Below, one piece after another: positions 19,790 to 30,247 of a stretch of DNA of 64,000 nucleotides (positions are counted from its first letter, which is position 1; each line of letters begins with the position of its first letter). The stretch is from Hawksworthiomyces lignivorus. Taxonomy: Eukaryota > Ascomycota > Sordariomycetes > Ophiostomatales > Ophiostomataceae. The notes beneath the pieces were generated by a model. The model searched no databases and was not told the DNA's origin. It worked only from the letters and a program-made list of their open reading frames with translations. The stretch is taken from assembly GCA_002917075.1 (NCBI GenBank), contig NTMA01000036.1, positions 310,001 through 374,000 on the forward strand. Direction: 5' to 3'. Both the position numbers and the translations under genes were made by a program.

Positions 19790-21853
19790 ATGCCGTCGCC
19801 TCCCGCTAGCATTCTGGCCCATGAGACGCTCAACGCGGATGCGGCTCCTGGGCCGGAGCCGGCATCGCCGCTGAGCGCGTCCCAGGAGCCAGCCGCCTCC
19901 GTCCCCCTTCCTGGCCCCAAGTCTGTGGCCTCGTCGGTCGCCCCGCCGTCGCTGTACTCCATCCAGACGCCCATGCCGTACGACGACGCCCCGATCCAAT
20001 ACAGCTCCTTCCCGAGCGCGCAGTCGCCGCCGCCCACGGCGTCGACGGCGCACGCCCCGCCGTCGGTTATCGGCCCCGCGCCTCCACGGGCGTTCCCGTT
20101 CTCGCAGGACGACACGGAAAAGTCGCGGCTGGCGTACGAGACGCTGTCCATGAGCGCCAAGGCGTACCGCGTGGCCCTGGGCCAGCTGTCGGCGGCGGCG
20201 TCCAACTTTGGCGCCGCGCTGGAGGCGTGCGCGCGGCTCAAGGAGGCGCGGGCGCAGCCGTACCCGCCCGGGCCGTACGCGGCGACGGTCGGCGGTGTCG
20301 GCGGCAGCGGCAGTGGCCAGCCGCATGCGCATCACCAGTACCCGCACGGCCTGCTCAACGGGGCCGGGGTCGGCGTCGGCGGCGGGAGCGGCAGCCTGCA
20401 CGAGGCGTCGTGCACGGCGGACGTACTGCTGGCGACGTCGGGGCTGTACTACCTGATGGCGAACCAGCAGGGGATCCTGGCGGAGACGGTGTACCGGTCG
20501 TTTGAGCTGCCGATCGTGCACGAGCTGGACCGGTACTGCGCGGACCTGGAGGCGGAGCAGGAGAGCTACGCGGCGGGGATGCGCGAGGCCAGCCGCGAGA
20601 TCCGGCGGCTGGAGAAGGAAGGCGTCAAGCTGCGCAAGCCGCGCCAGCGCGACGTCGGCCGCATGCGCAGCCACCTCGTGGCCATGACGGCCGCGCTGGA
20701 CGCCTTGACCGCCCGCCAGGGCGCCCACGCCGAGGCCCTGCTGGACCAGAGCCGCGACATGAGCGGCACCGTCAGCCAGGCCGGCCGCAACCTCGTCCGC
20801 GCCGAGATGGACATCCTCGACAGCCTCGCCCGCAAGGGCTGGCCCGGCGGCGGCCTCGATGTCGTCCTCGAGGGCGCCGTCGACCTGTTTGCCCGCAGCG
20901 CCGAAGACGACGACGACGGCGGCGGTGTCGGCGTCGGCATCGGCATCGGCAGCAGCTCACACGCCGCCGTGTCCGGCGCCGCCGGCCTGTCGTCGCAGCT
21001 CGCAGCCCGCGACCTGGGTCTCGGCCCCAAGCTGCTCCTGCTGGGGGGCGGCAGCGGCGGCGGCGACGGCGGCCTCGGCTCTGGCTTCAGCGACAACGAC
21101 GACGATGACGACGACAACGGCGAGGGCGATGACGAAGACGACGGCAGCGACCTCTCGACGGTGGACGGAAACGCCTACGGCAGTCGGCGGGGCAAGGAGA
21201 AAGCAGACAGTCTCGCCTATGACCCACAGGACGGCACGTCGGAGCGGCGCGGACGGCCGCCGCGAAAGCACAAACACGCCAAGTCCAAGAGGCAACAGCA
21301 GAAGCAGCACCAGCAGCAGCAGGACAGCACAGCCGACGAGCTGGAGGAGCAGAACCAGCAGCCGCGGCTGCGGTACTCGCGGGAAGACAGCCTGTCGGTC
21401 GACCCAGAGGCCAGCTATCAGTACCAGTACCAGAGCCTAGACAGCCTCGCCGCGGCCGACGCCGCCAGCGACGCTGCGTCGTCCCACCTGGCGTCGGCGT
21501 CCCGCCGCCAGCCGAAGTCTCCCTCGAAGCAGGGAGGACGCAGCCGCGGCCGGGCTCGGCCGTTTTCGCCGCAGCGGGTCGCCGTCGACCCGCAGGAAGA
21601 CGTCTTCACAGAAGCAGAGCCCGCAGCCGCCAAGGCGGCACCGGCTGCCGAGGGCGAGCCAGAGGCAGGCGCTGCAGCTCCGCAAGAAGAGGCAGAAAAA
21701 GCAGGCGACGAATCGCCGACCGGGGACGACAAGGGCAAAGGGGCGGAAATCACAACAGCATCAGCATCTTCAGCGTCTTCAACAACACCGACGCCGGTAA
21801 TAGAATCGCATGACACGGACGAGGGCGTTCACGCATGGAGACAGGAGGCGTGA
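19790..21853 (+). CDS. IVY1: Ivy1-like I-BAR domain protein, 687 aa
   Basis: A single exon. Residues about 105-155 (SAKAYRVALGQLSAAASNFGAALE) and about 210-372 (LLATSGLYYLMANQQGIL, VYRSFELPIVHELDRY, RRLEKEGVKLRK, SRDMSGTVSQAG, LARKGWPGGGLD) match the fungal Ivy1 helical membrane-binding domain as I recall it. Yeast Ivy1 binds phospholipids and the Rab Ypt7 on the vacuole and links to TORC1/EGO signalling, so a vacuole-membrane role is expected. The domain is preceded by a 100-residue Pro/Ala/Ser-rich head and followed by an acidic Asp run, a basic stretch, a Gln run and a Pro/Ala/Glu-rich tail. The coding sequence is markedly GC-rich compared with its flanks. The symbol is assigned by resemblance to the yeast family. 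Confidence 0.82.
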   Translation: MPSPPASILAHETLNADAAPGPEPASPLSASQEPAASVPLPGPKSVASSVAPPSLYSIQTPMPYDDAPIQYSSFPSAQSPPPTASTAHAPPSVIGPAPPRAFPFSQDDTEKSRLAYETLSMSAKAYRVALGQLSAAASNFGAALEACARLKEARAQPYPPGPYAATVGGVGGSGSGQPHAHHQYPHGLLNGAGVGVGGGSGSLHEASCTADVLLATSGLYYLMANQQGILAETVYRSFELPIVHELDRYCADLEAEQESYAAGMREASREIRRLEKEGVKLRKPRQRDVGRMRSHLVAMTAALDALTARQGAHAEALLDQSRDMSGTVSQAGRNLVRAEMDILDSLARKGWPGGGLDVVLEGAVDLFARSAEDDDDGGGVGVGIGIGSSSHAAVSGAAGLSSQLAARDLGLGPKLLLLGGGSGGGDGGLGSGFSDNDDDDDDNGEGDDEDDGSDLSTVDGNAYGSRRGKEKADSLAYDPQDGTSERRGRPPRKHKHAKSKRQQQKQHQQQQDSTADELEEQNQQPRLRYSREDSLSVDPEASYQYQYQSLDSLAAADAASDAASSHLASASRRQPKSPSKQGGRSRGRARPFSPQRVAVDPQEDVFTEAEPAAAKAAPAAEGEPEAGAAAPQEEAEKAGDESPTGDDKGKGAEITTASASSASSTTPTPVIESHDTDEGVHAWRQEA

Positions 21854-22930
21854 ATGTCCAGCTAATCATTGTTCCATTTTGTTTTGTTTCGTCTATTGTT
21901 TTGCTTATTTCACTTTTTTTGTATAGTATACCTGCATATTTGTTGTCACTGACAGGCAAGATATATATGCTATGGCAATCCCTGGGTTTTGTATTGTAGA
22001 AGGAATGCAGATGATGGCAGAGTGCGTGCCATAAATGCACCAGACAGAGCGGCTTAATACCAGTATTCTCATATTGAACTACAGAAATACCTGCATGTGC
22101 GCTGGGTCTTTTCGAATCTGCCGTCGGGGAAAATGGTGCCATATATATTCCTTCTTGGTTGCGACAGATTAACCCCGAGCCCCATCGCGGGCAATAAGCC
22201 TCCTATCACGACAGCACCCAATAACGCATATAATCAAACAAAGAGTATCAGCAACAACAGACATTCAATTAAAGAGAAGTAGACCTTGACGAGAACGAAA
22301 AGCTTTCACGTGATGCGACACACCGTTGGCGTTTTGAAGACAATGCTGCAAACAAATTTACAAGGACATTCTAGCGATGATTGGCCAAGAGACCCATCTC
22401 CCCCTTTGTTCGCGATTCCTGAAACGCCTCGCAGGCCCAATACCCCAAAAATACTCTGCGTAGCAGCGCCGCTGGATCGATTCCCCACTAATCTGTTACA
22501 GCTGCGTCGTACCCTCTGGGAACAAGCCCGCTGCGATCTCCTCTCTTTTATCGTGCATATTTTATTATCATTATCGACGCTTGCCTGGTGTCTTATTACC
22601 AGAACAGGGATCCCCGACAGTTCGTGTCGCAACTTGCACATGGGGAATTGACCCTTTTCTTGTCCACCATTTCTTTTCAATTCGCTTGCATCTGCCTCTG
22701 TTTTCTCTCTTTTCTTTCTGTCCATTCCCTTCCGATTTGTTTCTTCCCTCTATTCTTCTTCTCGCTTCTCTTTACTTACCTATTCTTCAACCAGCTTTCT
22801 ACACAGGTGTAGCTTGCATCATTATTCTCTCTCTTTTTTTTTTCTTTGCTCCTGTGCAGCCGGTCTGATATCTTCGTCTGTTCTCTTAATTTTCTTCTCT
22901 CTCGTGTCAATAACCACAATCTCTCCGACA
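21854..22930. other. Intergenic, 3' flank of the Ivy1-like gene and CT-rich leader of the next gene
   Basis: From about 22690 to 22930 the plus strand is strongly pyrimidine-rich, as in fungal leaders. Frames at 22286-22651 and 22581-22868 fall in this leader and are not supported. Confidence 0.55.
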
Positions 22931-23188
22931 ATGAAGTTCTCGCTCATCGCCTTTCTCGCCGCCGCGGCGACGACCGTCTCTGCCGGCGTTGTCGTCACGC
23001 CCATCTTCCAAAATCAAGTAGTGGCCGCGGACGCTGGGGACTGCTTCTTCGGAGTGAATACACCGCAAGGATGCGGGTACGTTTCTTCCACGTCTCTGCC
23101 TTAGCAATGGCGTGCTCATTAATGTTATTGTCATTATACCGAATCTGTATTTCTAACCTTACCTAGACCGCTGCGCAAATCATCTTAA
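22931..23188 (+). CDS. Small secreted protein, 55 aa
   Basis: Exons 22931-23076 and 23167-23188 join through a GTACGT...CCTAG intron. The protein starts MKFSLIAFLAAAATTVSA, a clear signal peptide with cleavage likely after Ala18. The mature part, about 37 residues, contains two Cys around a short Gly/Asn segment (DCFFGVNTPQGCGPLRKSS). Two cysteines could form one disulphide. The ATG context (CGACAATGAAG) and the long CT-rich leader support a real gene. Similar tiny secreted proteins exist in filamentous fungi, but I cannot name a function. Without the intron the frame would run on to 23104 with a less convincing end. Confidence 0.7.
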
Positions 23189-24476
23189 ACAACAGACGGC
23201 ACAGCCTGGACGATGAGATACCGCGAATGTTAAATATATCATATCGAGAAATTATTATCCAGAAACGGCTTCGTTATTGGGGAAAATGAATAGGCCAGGT
23301 CGACAACATGTGGGGGACGTCTGGGGAAACGATTATATCTCGAGCGAGAGCAATTTTATGGACCAGGTGTCGAACAGCCTTCCACGAGACGGTCACCTAG
23401 CTTATATAAAATGATCGCCCAGTATCGAGTACTCGTTCATCTGCGTCGCGATTGGTACTCCTTGTTTACTTGTTTAATATGGAACGTCCGTTCACGGCAA
23501 CCTCCTTCACCAACTCTTCATCGGCCACCCATCTCGTGGGCAGACTGGAATTTCCGCCTCCGCGCCCCCCTTTCTGCATCTTTTTTCTAAAGCGTTAAAG
23601 ATTACCCTTTTGTATACAGACTTTTTTTTCTATTCTTTCTATGTTTTTTGGACATAAAACAAAAAGAAACAGCAGAGAGCGAAACACTGCAATAGATGAA
23701 CTGTGTTCATTTTTTTCCAAACAAAATTTGCAACAAATTCTATTTCGTGATCTAAAGTACCCAGTGCAGCTGGCAGCCGTAACAATAGTATGAGAAGAAA
23801 TGAAAATCCTCCACATGCAAAATAAAACTAGGTTAGGACAAAGGAAGACACCAGCTCTCAAGTTGGCGTAAATGTAATATAGGAGTCTAGACTCTCTAAC
23901 GTGCTATCGACTGGGATGCACCAGTCCTCAACGGTGGCGTCTTGGCGAACGGCGGAGGGGCCTAGACGTTTCGTCGAAAAGCCTCGAAGAAGAAGACATG
24001 CCAGGACTAGTCAAACATATTAAAGCCTATCTGCCAATTCGAGTCGCCAATGTCAAATATCTGGAATTTGGCTTTCTAGAAATGAGGAACCGCTAGTAAG
24101 AGGCTGCCATGCTGAACATTTACAGCAAACGCTGCCCATACTGCGGCACTTGCGTGAGGCGTACAGACTGTGTCCTACAAACGGATGCATTGGGGTGAGC
24201 TTCCAAACACTGATACAGTGCAAAGTAGCAATACCAGAACTCCGTCTCTTCTTACTGAAGGCTTTCAAAATCTCTCTCCATTGGCAGAATTCTGGATTCC
24301 TTATCTTATCCTCTAAAAAAAAGCATGGCTGTGCGTAAGGTCGTAAACTCGTAGGCTTTTGCCATCTCCCCGGCACACTATAGTTATACATTGGCTCCGT
24401 CTCCTGAATTATATTACAATAGCTTTCTCTGTCCGTCGAGTTTGCGTTCTTCTTTTCTCCAGCCTCTCTCATTCTT
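23189..24476. other. Intergenic between the small secreted protein gene and the NT-C2 gene
   Basis: AT-rich in part, with T-runs near 23580-23660. The frames at 23595-23861 and 24053-24472 show no protein features. Nothing recognisable. Confidence 0.5.
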
Positions 24477-26627
24477 TCATGACGACGCTGTGACCGATCC
24501 CGGCAGCGCCCACGCTACCAAGTCGTCTCGCATATCGTGTTCGTTCACTTCGTGCTTCCGCCGCTGCTGGTTTTCGTGGCCGCTGCCGTGGCCGCTGCCG
24601 CTGCTATGCCCACCGCGGCTCCGCACTCGATGGCTCGACCGGCCGCTGTCTCCGCGAGCCACGCGGTCGCTGCTCGGGCGTGATGATGTCGCCGCGACCA
24701 CAGAGCTACTCCCGAAGCTGTCGCCCCGGCGAGCCGGCTCAAAAGAAGCCTGAGGCCCAGGGCTGCTCCGGCTGCTCCTAGTTGCGGCAAGCAGTTCGCC
24801 GTCCCCGCGCGGTGTGACTGTCCGGTCGCTGAGTCCGCTGTCTTCGCGGCCATGTAGGTGCGTCGCGACCAGAGCAGGCGAGGACGGTGATAGTGGCACT
24901 GGTTGGCCGCGCAGCTTTCGCAGATCGCTCGCACGGAGGGTTCCGGTGCCGCTGGTGAACTCGTCGTCGTCGTCGTCATGGCCAAGACCACCGCTCGCGC
25001 TGCCGCTGTCGGCGGTGCCATCATCGCCGCTGCTGGTGTGATCGTTGTCTTTGGCTAGTCGGGACGACGCGCGCCCAGAGCCAAGATGCAGCGGTAGCGT
25101 CTTACGCCGAATCGGAGGCAGCTTTGGCAGAATGCGCGTTCCTTTCTTCATAGATGTGAGTGCCCCACTCGGATCCGCACCAGTAACCTCATCCTCATCC
25201 CTATCATGGCTAGAATGTGTCGACCACCCCGGACCTTCCGATACGGATCCCAACGAACTGCCAGGTGGCATGGCTGTTCTCTGCTTGCCGGTTTCATGAG
25301 ATGAAAACATTGCTGCTGTCGCCATTGACGCCCCAGCCGAAGAACCAGATGAACGGAAGCCGTCCCCCCCCTTGAAAATATCCTCGATGCATTCATCGGC
25401 TGGAAGCTCGCCAGCTTGGCAGGCCCACGACGCGGCGAGCGCACGCCTGTATACGTCTTGGACCTCGGTGGTGTCACGGCCCTTGCCACCAGAAGTCGAG
25501 ATCAGCGAGCCAACGGTACCACCGATGCTAGCCTCGTCCAGCTCGTCAGCGCCGTTGCCATCGCTGCTGCCATTGATAACTTCGCCGCTGGCCATGATGC
25601 CAGCGATACCGCCGAAAACAGGTGCGCTTTTCAGCGGGGGCGCGATGTAATTGTGGTCACCGTCTATCTGAACCATCAAGATGCTGATTTTGAGCGTGCT
25701 GTTGATCTTGCTGTCCTGCATCAGATAACGACGTATGACGCCCTCCTCGACAAGCGACGCCCCAGATGTCGAGATCGATGCGGTCGACGAGCCGGCCGTC
25801 GAGGTTGATCCTGCTGTTGCGGAGTCGTTCATCACCGAACTGGTGCTCAGGCTGGCAAGGGTGCCCTTTGTGCTCATAGAGCTGCGCTTCCGCGAGTGCC
25901 ATCCGCCAGATGCTCCGTCCTTGCCGCCAAAGTCCAGTCCCGCATAGCCGCTGCCGCGCGAATCGGACGTGCCAGGCCGCCCATCGCGGAGGATGGCATC
26001 GCTTTCGGCGACATATTCTGCCAGGTTGAGGGCAATCTTGCCGAGAACAATCTTCTCGTCACGGCCAGCACCATGGTTTTCAAATTCTTGCGTGATCTCG
26101 AACTCAATGGGAACATCAGAAAGGCGATTGTTGCGGTCGACAACTAGCCGCAGAGGGACAATTTTACTATAGTTGTACTCGACGCGGTGGTTTGCAATGG
26201 GTTGCTTGTGCGTCCGACCACGGTGCTCACCGTGAATGCTATGTGGCAGATGCCACTTCACCGACGAGACACCGGAGACAAGTGGAACATTGTTCAAGTC
26301 ATAAATCTGATGAGTGTGTCAGAGACGAAGCACGCGAAGACAACTTCCAAGCAAAATCATAGCAGTTATAGGTTACCTTGAGATGAAGCTCGAATTTTGG
26401 CTTGATTGCGAAAGAAATGGCTTGTTAGCTTTGATATACTCGAAAGTCTTGGCACAGGTGGGCTAGGGAATGAGAACTAGACAGGGCCAAGACGGGGGGC
26501 CATTAAGTTAAGCGCGTATCGTATTCGGCACATCGATGCTCACCTTTCTTGATTTGCCAACTGTTGGACGAACGGTCAGGTCAGCAATAGCTTCTTTACC
26601 ACCGGATGGTATCTTAAAGGAGACCAT
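24477..26627 (-). CDS. NT-C2 (EEIG1/EHBP1 N-terminal C2-type) domain protein, 645 aa
   Basis: Minus-strand exons 26627-26544, 26400-26377 (24 nt) and 26306-24477. The joined start reads MVSFKIPSGGKEAIADLTV, then PTVGKSRK, PKFELHLK from the small exon, then IYDLNNVPLVSGVSSVKWHL. This is the fungal NT-C2 signature (N-terminal C2 in EEIG1 and EHBP1). Further conserved parts are ANHRVEYNYSKIVPLRL, PIEFEITQEF, RRYLMQDSKINSTLKISI and PVFGGIAGIM. NT-C2 domains bind membranes or partner proteins in endocytic and cytoskeletal links; the fungal role is little known. The last half is Ser/Gly/Asp-rich and disordered. Donors are GTGAGC and GTAACC; a GCTAAC branch lies about 20 nt before the small exon. 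Confidence 0.85.
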
Positions 26628-29620
26628 GACGCCGGGTTGTGATGCAGGTTTGTGTGAATGTGAATGTGTTGCAGATCAAGGAGAAACAAAGAGAATTCTC
26701 AAGGAAATCCAGGCAAATAAAGGAACACAGAAACAAAGGGCGAGGGCTGCCAAAACGCTCCGCACTGTCTCTTTTTCCCCTAATGCGCCACAGCTTGATG
26801 CCCCCGTTAAAAACGCACGATAGTACAACAGCCGGAGACCAATTTCCTGCGGCCGCGCAGACTTCCCCGCCTAGTTACCCCCAGACTTTTTTCTCAATGC
26901 ATGTATGAAAATAGAATGGCTTATTTGCTGGCGTCTCTGGAATGCCAATTGGCTAAAGAAGTAACCGAGAGAGCATTGGGGAAGAGTGAGATCTGGATGA
27001 GGAGCGAAGGAGAGAGAGAGCAAGACGACGATGTGCTGCTGGAATCGGTAGGGAGGGTATGTAAGAGAAACAGGAAACGGGAGAACGAGCAAGAGAAGGG
27101 GGGACCAGCCGTATTATTCAAGAGGACGAGGAAGAAAACGGATATAGAAAAAGGAAACAGCAAAATAAGTCAAGTCAAGAGTGGTTGGTAAGCTTACTGA
27201 GAGACGCCATGATAGCGGACGGAAACGGTAATCAGGAACTTGAGAAGAGATCTCCCCACGCGCCGGTTTTTTTTGCTCTACGGGTATGCTCAGATCTTTG
27301 TTCTCCACGGGGTGTGATTGTTAATGCGCGCTCAGTTGGTCTTTCACATGCGCGGTCGAAGGCGATGGAGTCGCTAAACCATGAAAGAGAGACGAACGGG
27401 CGACCAAAACGCCAGAAAACGGGTCCACAAGAGGCGAAAATGGCTAACGACGGGACCCCTGAGGAAGGAGACAGCAGGAATAGCAGTAAAGTCGAGAACC
27501 GGCGCAGCCAATCTCGCGTGCAACTTCGCGCACAATCTCACGAGCAAAAAATTGAAGCGGATGTGCCGGACGCAACGGACAGAAACAGGGGGCCAGGTAG
27601 ACGGAGTTGGCGCCTATGTGCGAGAAGATGGAAAAGAAAAAAAGGGAGCTGAGGTGGGCAGACGAACTAAATGAGACAGACAAAGCTAGAATAATGGGTG
27701 GCGATGACCAAGGGCTGGACGTGACAGAAGAAAATGCGGCTAAAACTAGTGCAAAGGAAGATTGGCGATACGGAGTTAGAATGCAGACCGAGACCGTACT
27801 CCGTCACAGAGGAGGGGAAACGGACCGCAGAGCAGGAGGGGAGAGGAGAGCGATTGAGAGAGAGAGAGAGAGTGAGAGGGAGGGCAGGGAGAATAAGGGG
27901 AGCAGTAAATTGGTGGCAACGTAAGCCAATGCTTATGGTGCAGAATAAAGTTAAGATGGTGTGAGTGGGCGTGCGCTCTCTCCAGACCAGAGATAACAAT
28001 CGTAAATGCGCTGGTTGATATTGTCTGCTCTCATTGATGAGGGAGGGGCGATGAGGACGACAACACGCGGCAGCAATCTAAGCAGAGCCAGAGCAATATC
28101 TCTCGCCGGTGGGCGTGGTCCATGGAACGCACGTATGTAGCTTCTACTTGTCAATACCCTCGCGAGAGCAAGGATGACGGAGTTGTCGACAAAGTAGGTG
28201 GGAAAGACGGGTAGCACGGAGTATCTCTGCTCGACAGAGGAGAGGACAGAGGAGAGGGCACAGGAACAGACAAAGTTCCAGATGCAAGATAGAAACACCG
28301 AGATCAGAGCGAGAAGCCACACTTCCTCGACGGCGCGCGTGTCGTAATCAGAGCTGCCGCTGCTTGCTGGCTGTAGCTCCGCAAATTCCGGGCTGCAGAT
28401 TATTAGTGTGTCTTGATCGATAGCGCAGAGAGCCGTCACGGAGAGAGTGTGAGCCAGGACTAGGTCCCTAATAGGGCACACGCATACAAAGAACAGATGT
28501 CGCAAATGGGTTGGGATGACCTAGGTGTACGAGTATACGCGCAGAATGTACGGGTACCAACATGCAAGGTGTATGACGCTAACGGAGAAAAAGACCAGGC
28601 TGGCATAACCGACTGGAACACTTACGAGAAGCTGCTAATATGTGAGGAGGGGGGAGTGGGAAAAGAGGAGAAAGGAGAGAGAGGGAAGAGAAAAGAATGC
28701 ACGAAAACGGAAATGGTCGAGGGCGAGAGACAGAGAGAGAGCGAGAGCGAGAGCGAGAGGGCGAAGGCGAGAGACAGAAACGAGAGAGCGAGAAATGGGT
28801 GAGAATGAAAAAGAAGCTCAAGGGTACATACAAAAGGGGACAGAAGCATGGAAAACCAGCTTTGTGAGATTTGGTGACAAACGACCAAGATCTAGTTATT
28901 AGCATTCGGCTTACGGGAGAGTGCGTGTCATTACTTGCAGGTGCTGGCAGGTGCTGCTGCTGCTGTGCTGCCCCTTTCCCTCTTTCCTCTTTTCCTCTAA
29001 CTACCAGTCAAGCTCTCCCTATGCTTATATTGGTACATACGTAGTTTTGTAATACTGCGTATTATTACTCCGTAAGCTCCATACAGTAATAGGTCTATTT
29101 CCAAATTAATAATTTTTTTGTGGGACGGAAAGAGCAGAAAAAGGCAGGCGAATTGGGCTAGCAATTGGGAAAGACACTTGGACGACAAAAACAGCCAGCG
29201 GCTGCTTTCGGCCCTGAGATCCACTTTCTGCTCTCCCAATCCGTCTAAGCCAAAATACCAGCGAGCTGGGACACAGGCGCCATGCCGAACGCTTACAGGG
29301 CAAATACGAAGCACACACGCACGCACACGACGACGCATGTACAAAATGGACAGACTTGCCTGCATGTGTTAGTTATTAGGCCTGCAACCGTTTTTGGTCG
29401 TCCTCCGTGCATACGACGTGCTTGTCTTCAATACGACCTACCGAATTACACCGTTTGATCAAGGTCTCTCATTCCAGCGCAGACGCAGCAGCTCTCGCGC
29501 AGCCCCCAATGTCGTTTGCACGTGTTTCAGTGAACAAAATTCAATTACATGCTTCGTGTCTCACCTCACAAGTCGTGCGACATCTAGGCGAAATTTCTCT
29601 CGACAAATTAAGAACGTCAT
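26628..29620. other. Long gene-poor region upstream of the NT-C2 gene
   Basis: Three kilobases with purine-rich plus-strand tracts (about 27000-27160, 27830-27900, 28640-28800), which read as CT-rich on the minus strand and probably include the NT-C2 leader and promoter. ACGGAGTA octamers lie at 27797, 28216 and 29066. Frames here follow the repeats. No supported gene. Confidence 0.5.
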
Positions 29621-29922
29621 CTATACGATGGATGGGTCTTTCCTTTCCCCTTTTCTTGAGACTAGGGAAGATCCAGGTTTTGTCAATGCTTGCACGAAAT
29701 TGAGAGAATCTGGTGGCAGTGCATCTCTTAGCTGCGCGAGCCCCGGCTGCAACGTACTAGGACGAGAGTGTGCCATGTTGTGCTGTCTGGCACCAAGTGT
29801 CGAGAGAGCTGCCTGCTTTGCATCGCTGATTGAAGGGAACGGGTCTATGCCAAGTATACTCAGATCTACAAGCACTAACATCCATCAATGGCATCGAAGT
29901 CCGCTTCCTGTTCTTGAAGTAT
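29621..29922 (-). CDS. Possible exons of an unrecognised minus-strand gene
   Basis: Two frame-compatible blocks. 29922-29880 reads ILQEQEADFDAIDG and 29844-29621 reads PFPSISDAKQAALSTLG, then HSRPSTLQPGLAQLRDALPP and NFVQALTKPGSSLVSRKGER, ending at a TAG. Both have natural-looking composition. They can be joined by GTTAGT...GCATAG, but the intron would be only 35 nt. A 3' splice site (GATTACAG) precedes the first block. I find no convincing start exon upstream before the end of the Eaf gene. This may be a real small gene with exons I cannot place, or a remnant. Confidence 0.25.
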
Positions 29923-30247
29923 CTGTAATCCTCCATATATTTTGTTTCGTTTTTAGATCTATTGCATATCTGTCGCTGTCATGAAAGTCATTATCAAAAG
30001 ACGCCAGCCCTACTCTTTTTTTGGCCATTCTGCTGTTCAGTCTGTCTTCCCATGGAGAAACAATGCCTCTCAGCTCTCGCCGTGGCCCGTCAAACACGCT
30101 GTCCTCGCAAGAAAGTAAACAATGGGATAAAGCACACGCCCGTGATCTGAAAAAAATAAAAAGGAGAGCCATGCAAAATGAGACGCTCAGTTGCCCAGTA
30201 AAAGCAAGCCAAATAAAACAAGAGACGCCATGCGCGGAGCCGTGGGC
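29923..30247. other. 3' flank of the Eaf gene
   Basis: A 325-bp spacer with no supported gene apart from possible unplaced exons of the candidate at 29621-29922. Confidence 0.45.

Noticed and set aside
19757..20728. 323-aa Arg/Ala-rich minus-strand frame
   Set aside because: A GC-rich shadow of the Ivy1-like gene; the plus-strand frame has clear family motifs.
22286..22868. Frames of 74-121 aa before the small secreted protein
   Set aside because: They lie in its CT-rich leader and give Leu/Phe/Ser strings; only the spliced frame with a signal peptide is convincing.
27000..28900. Several 75-185 aa frames in purine tracts
   Set aside because: Composed of Arg/Glu/Lys or Leu/Ser/Phe runs dictated by GA or CT repeats; no protein features.
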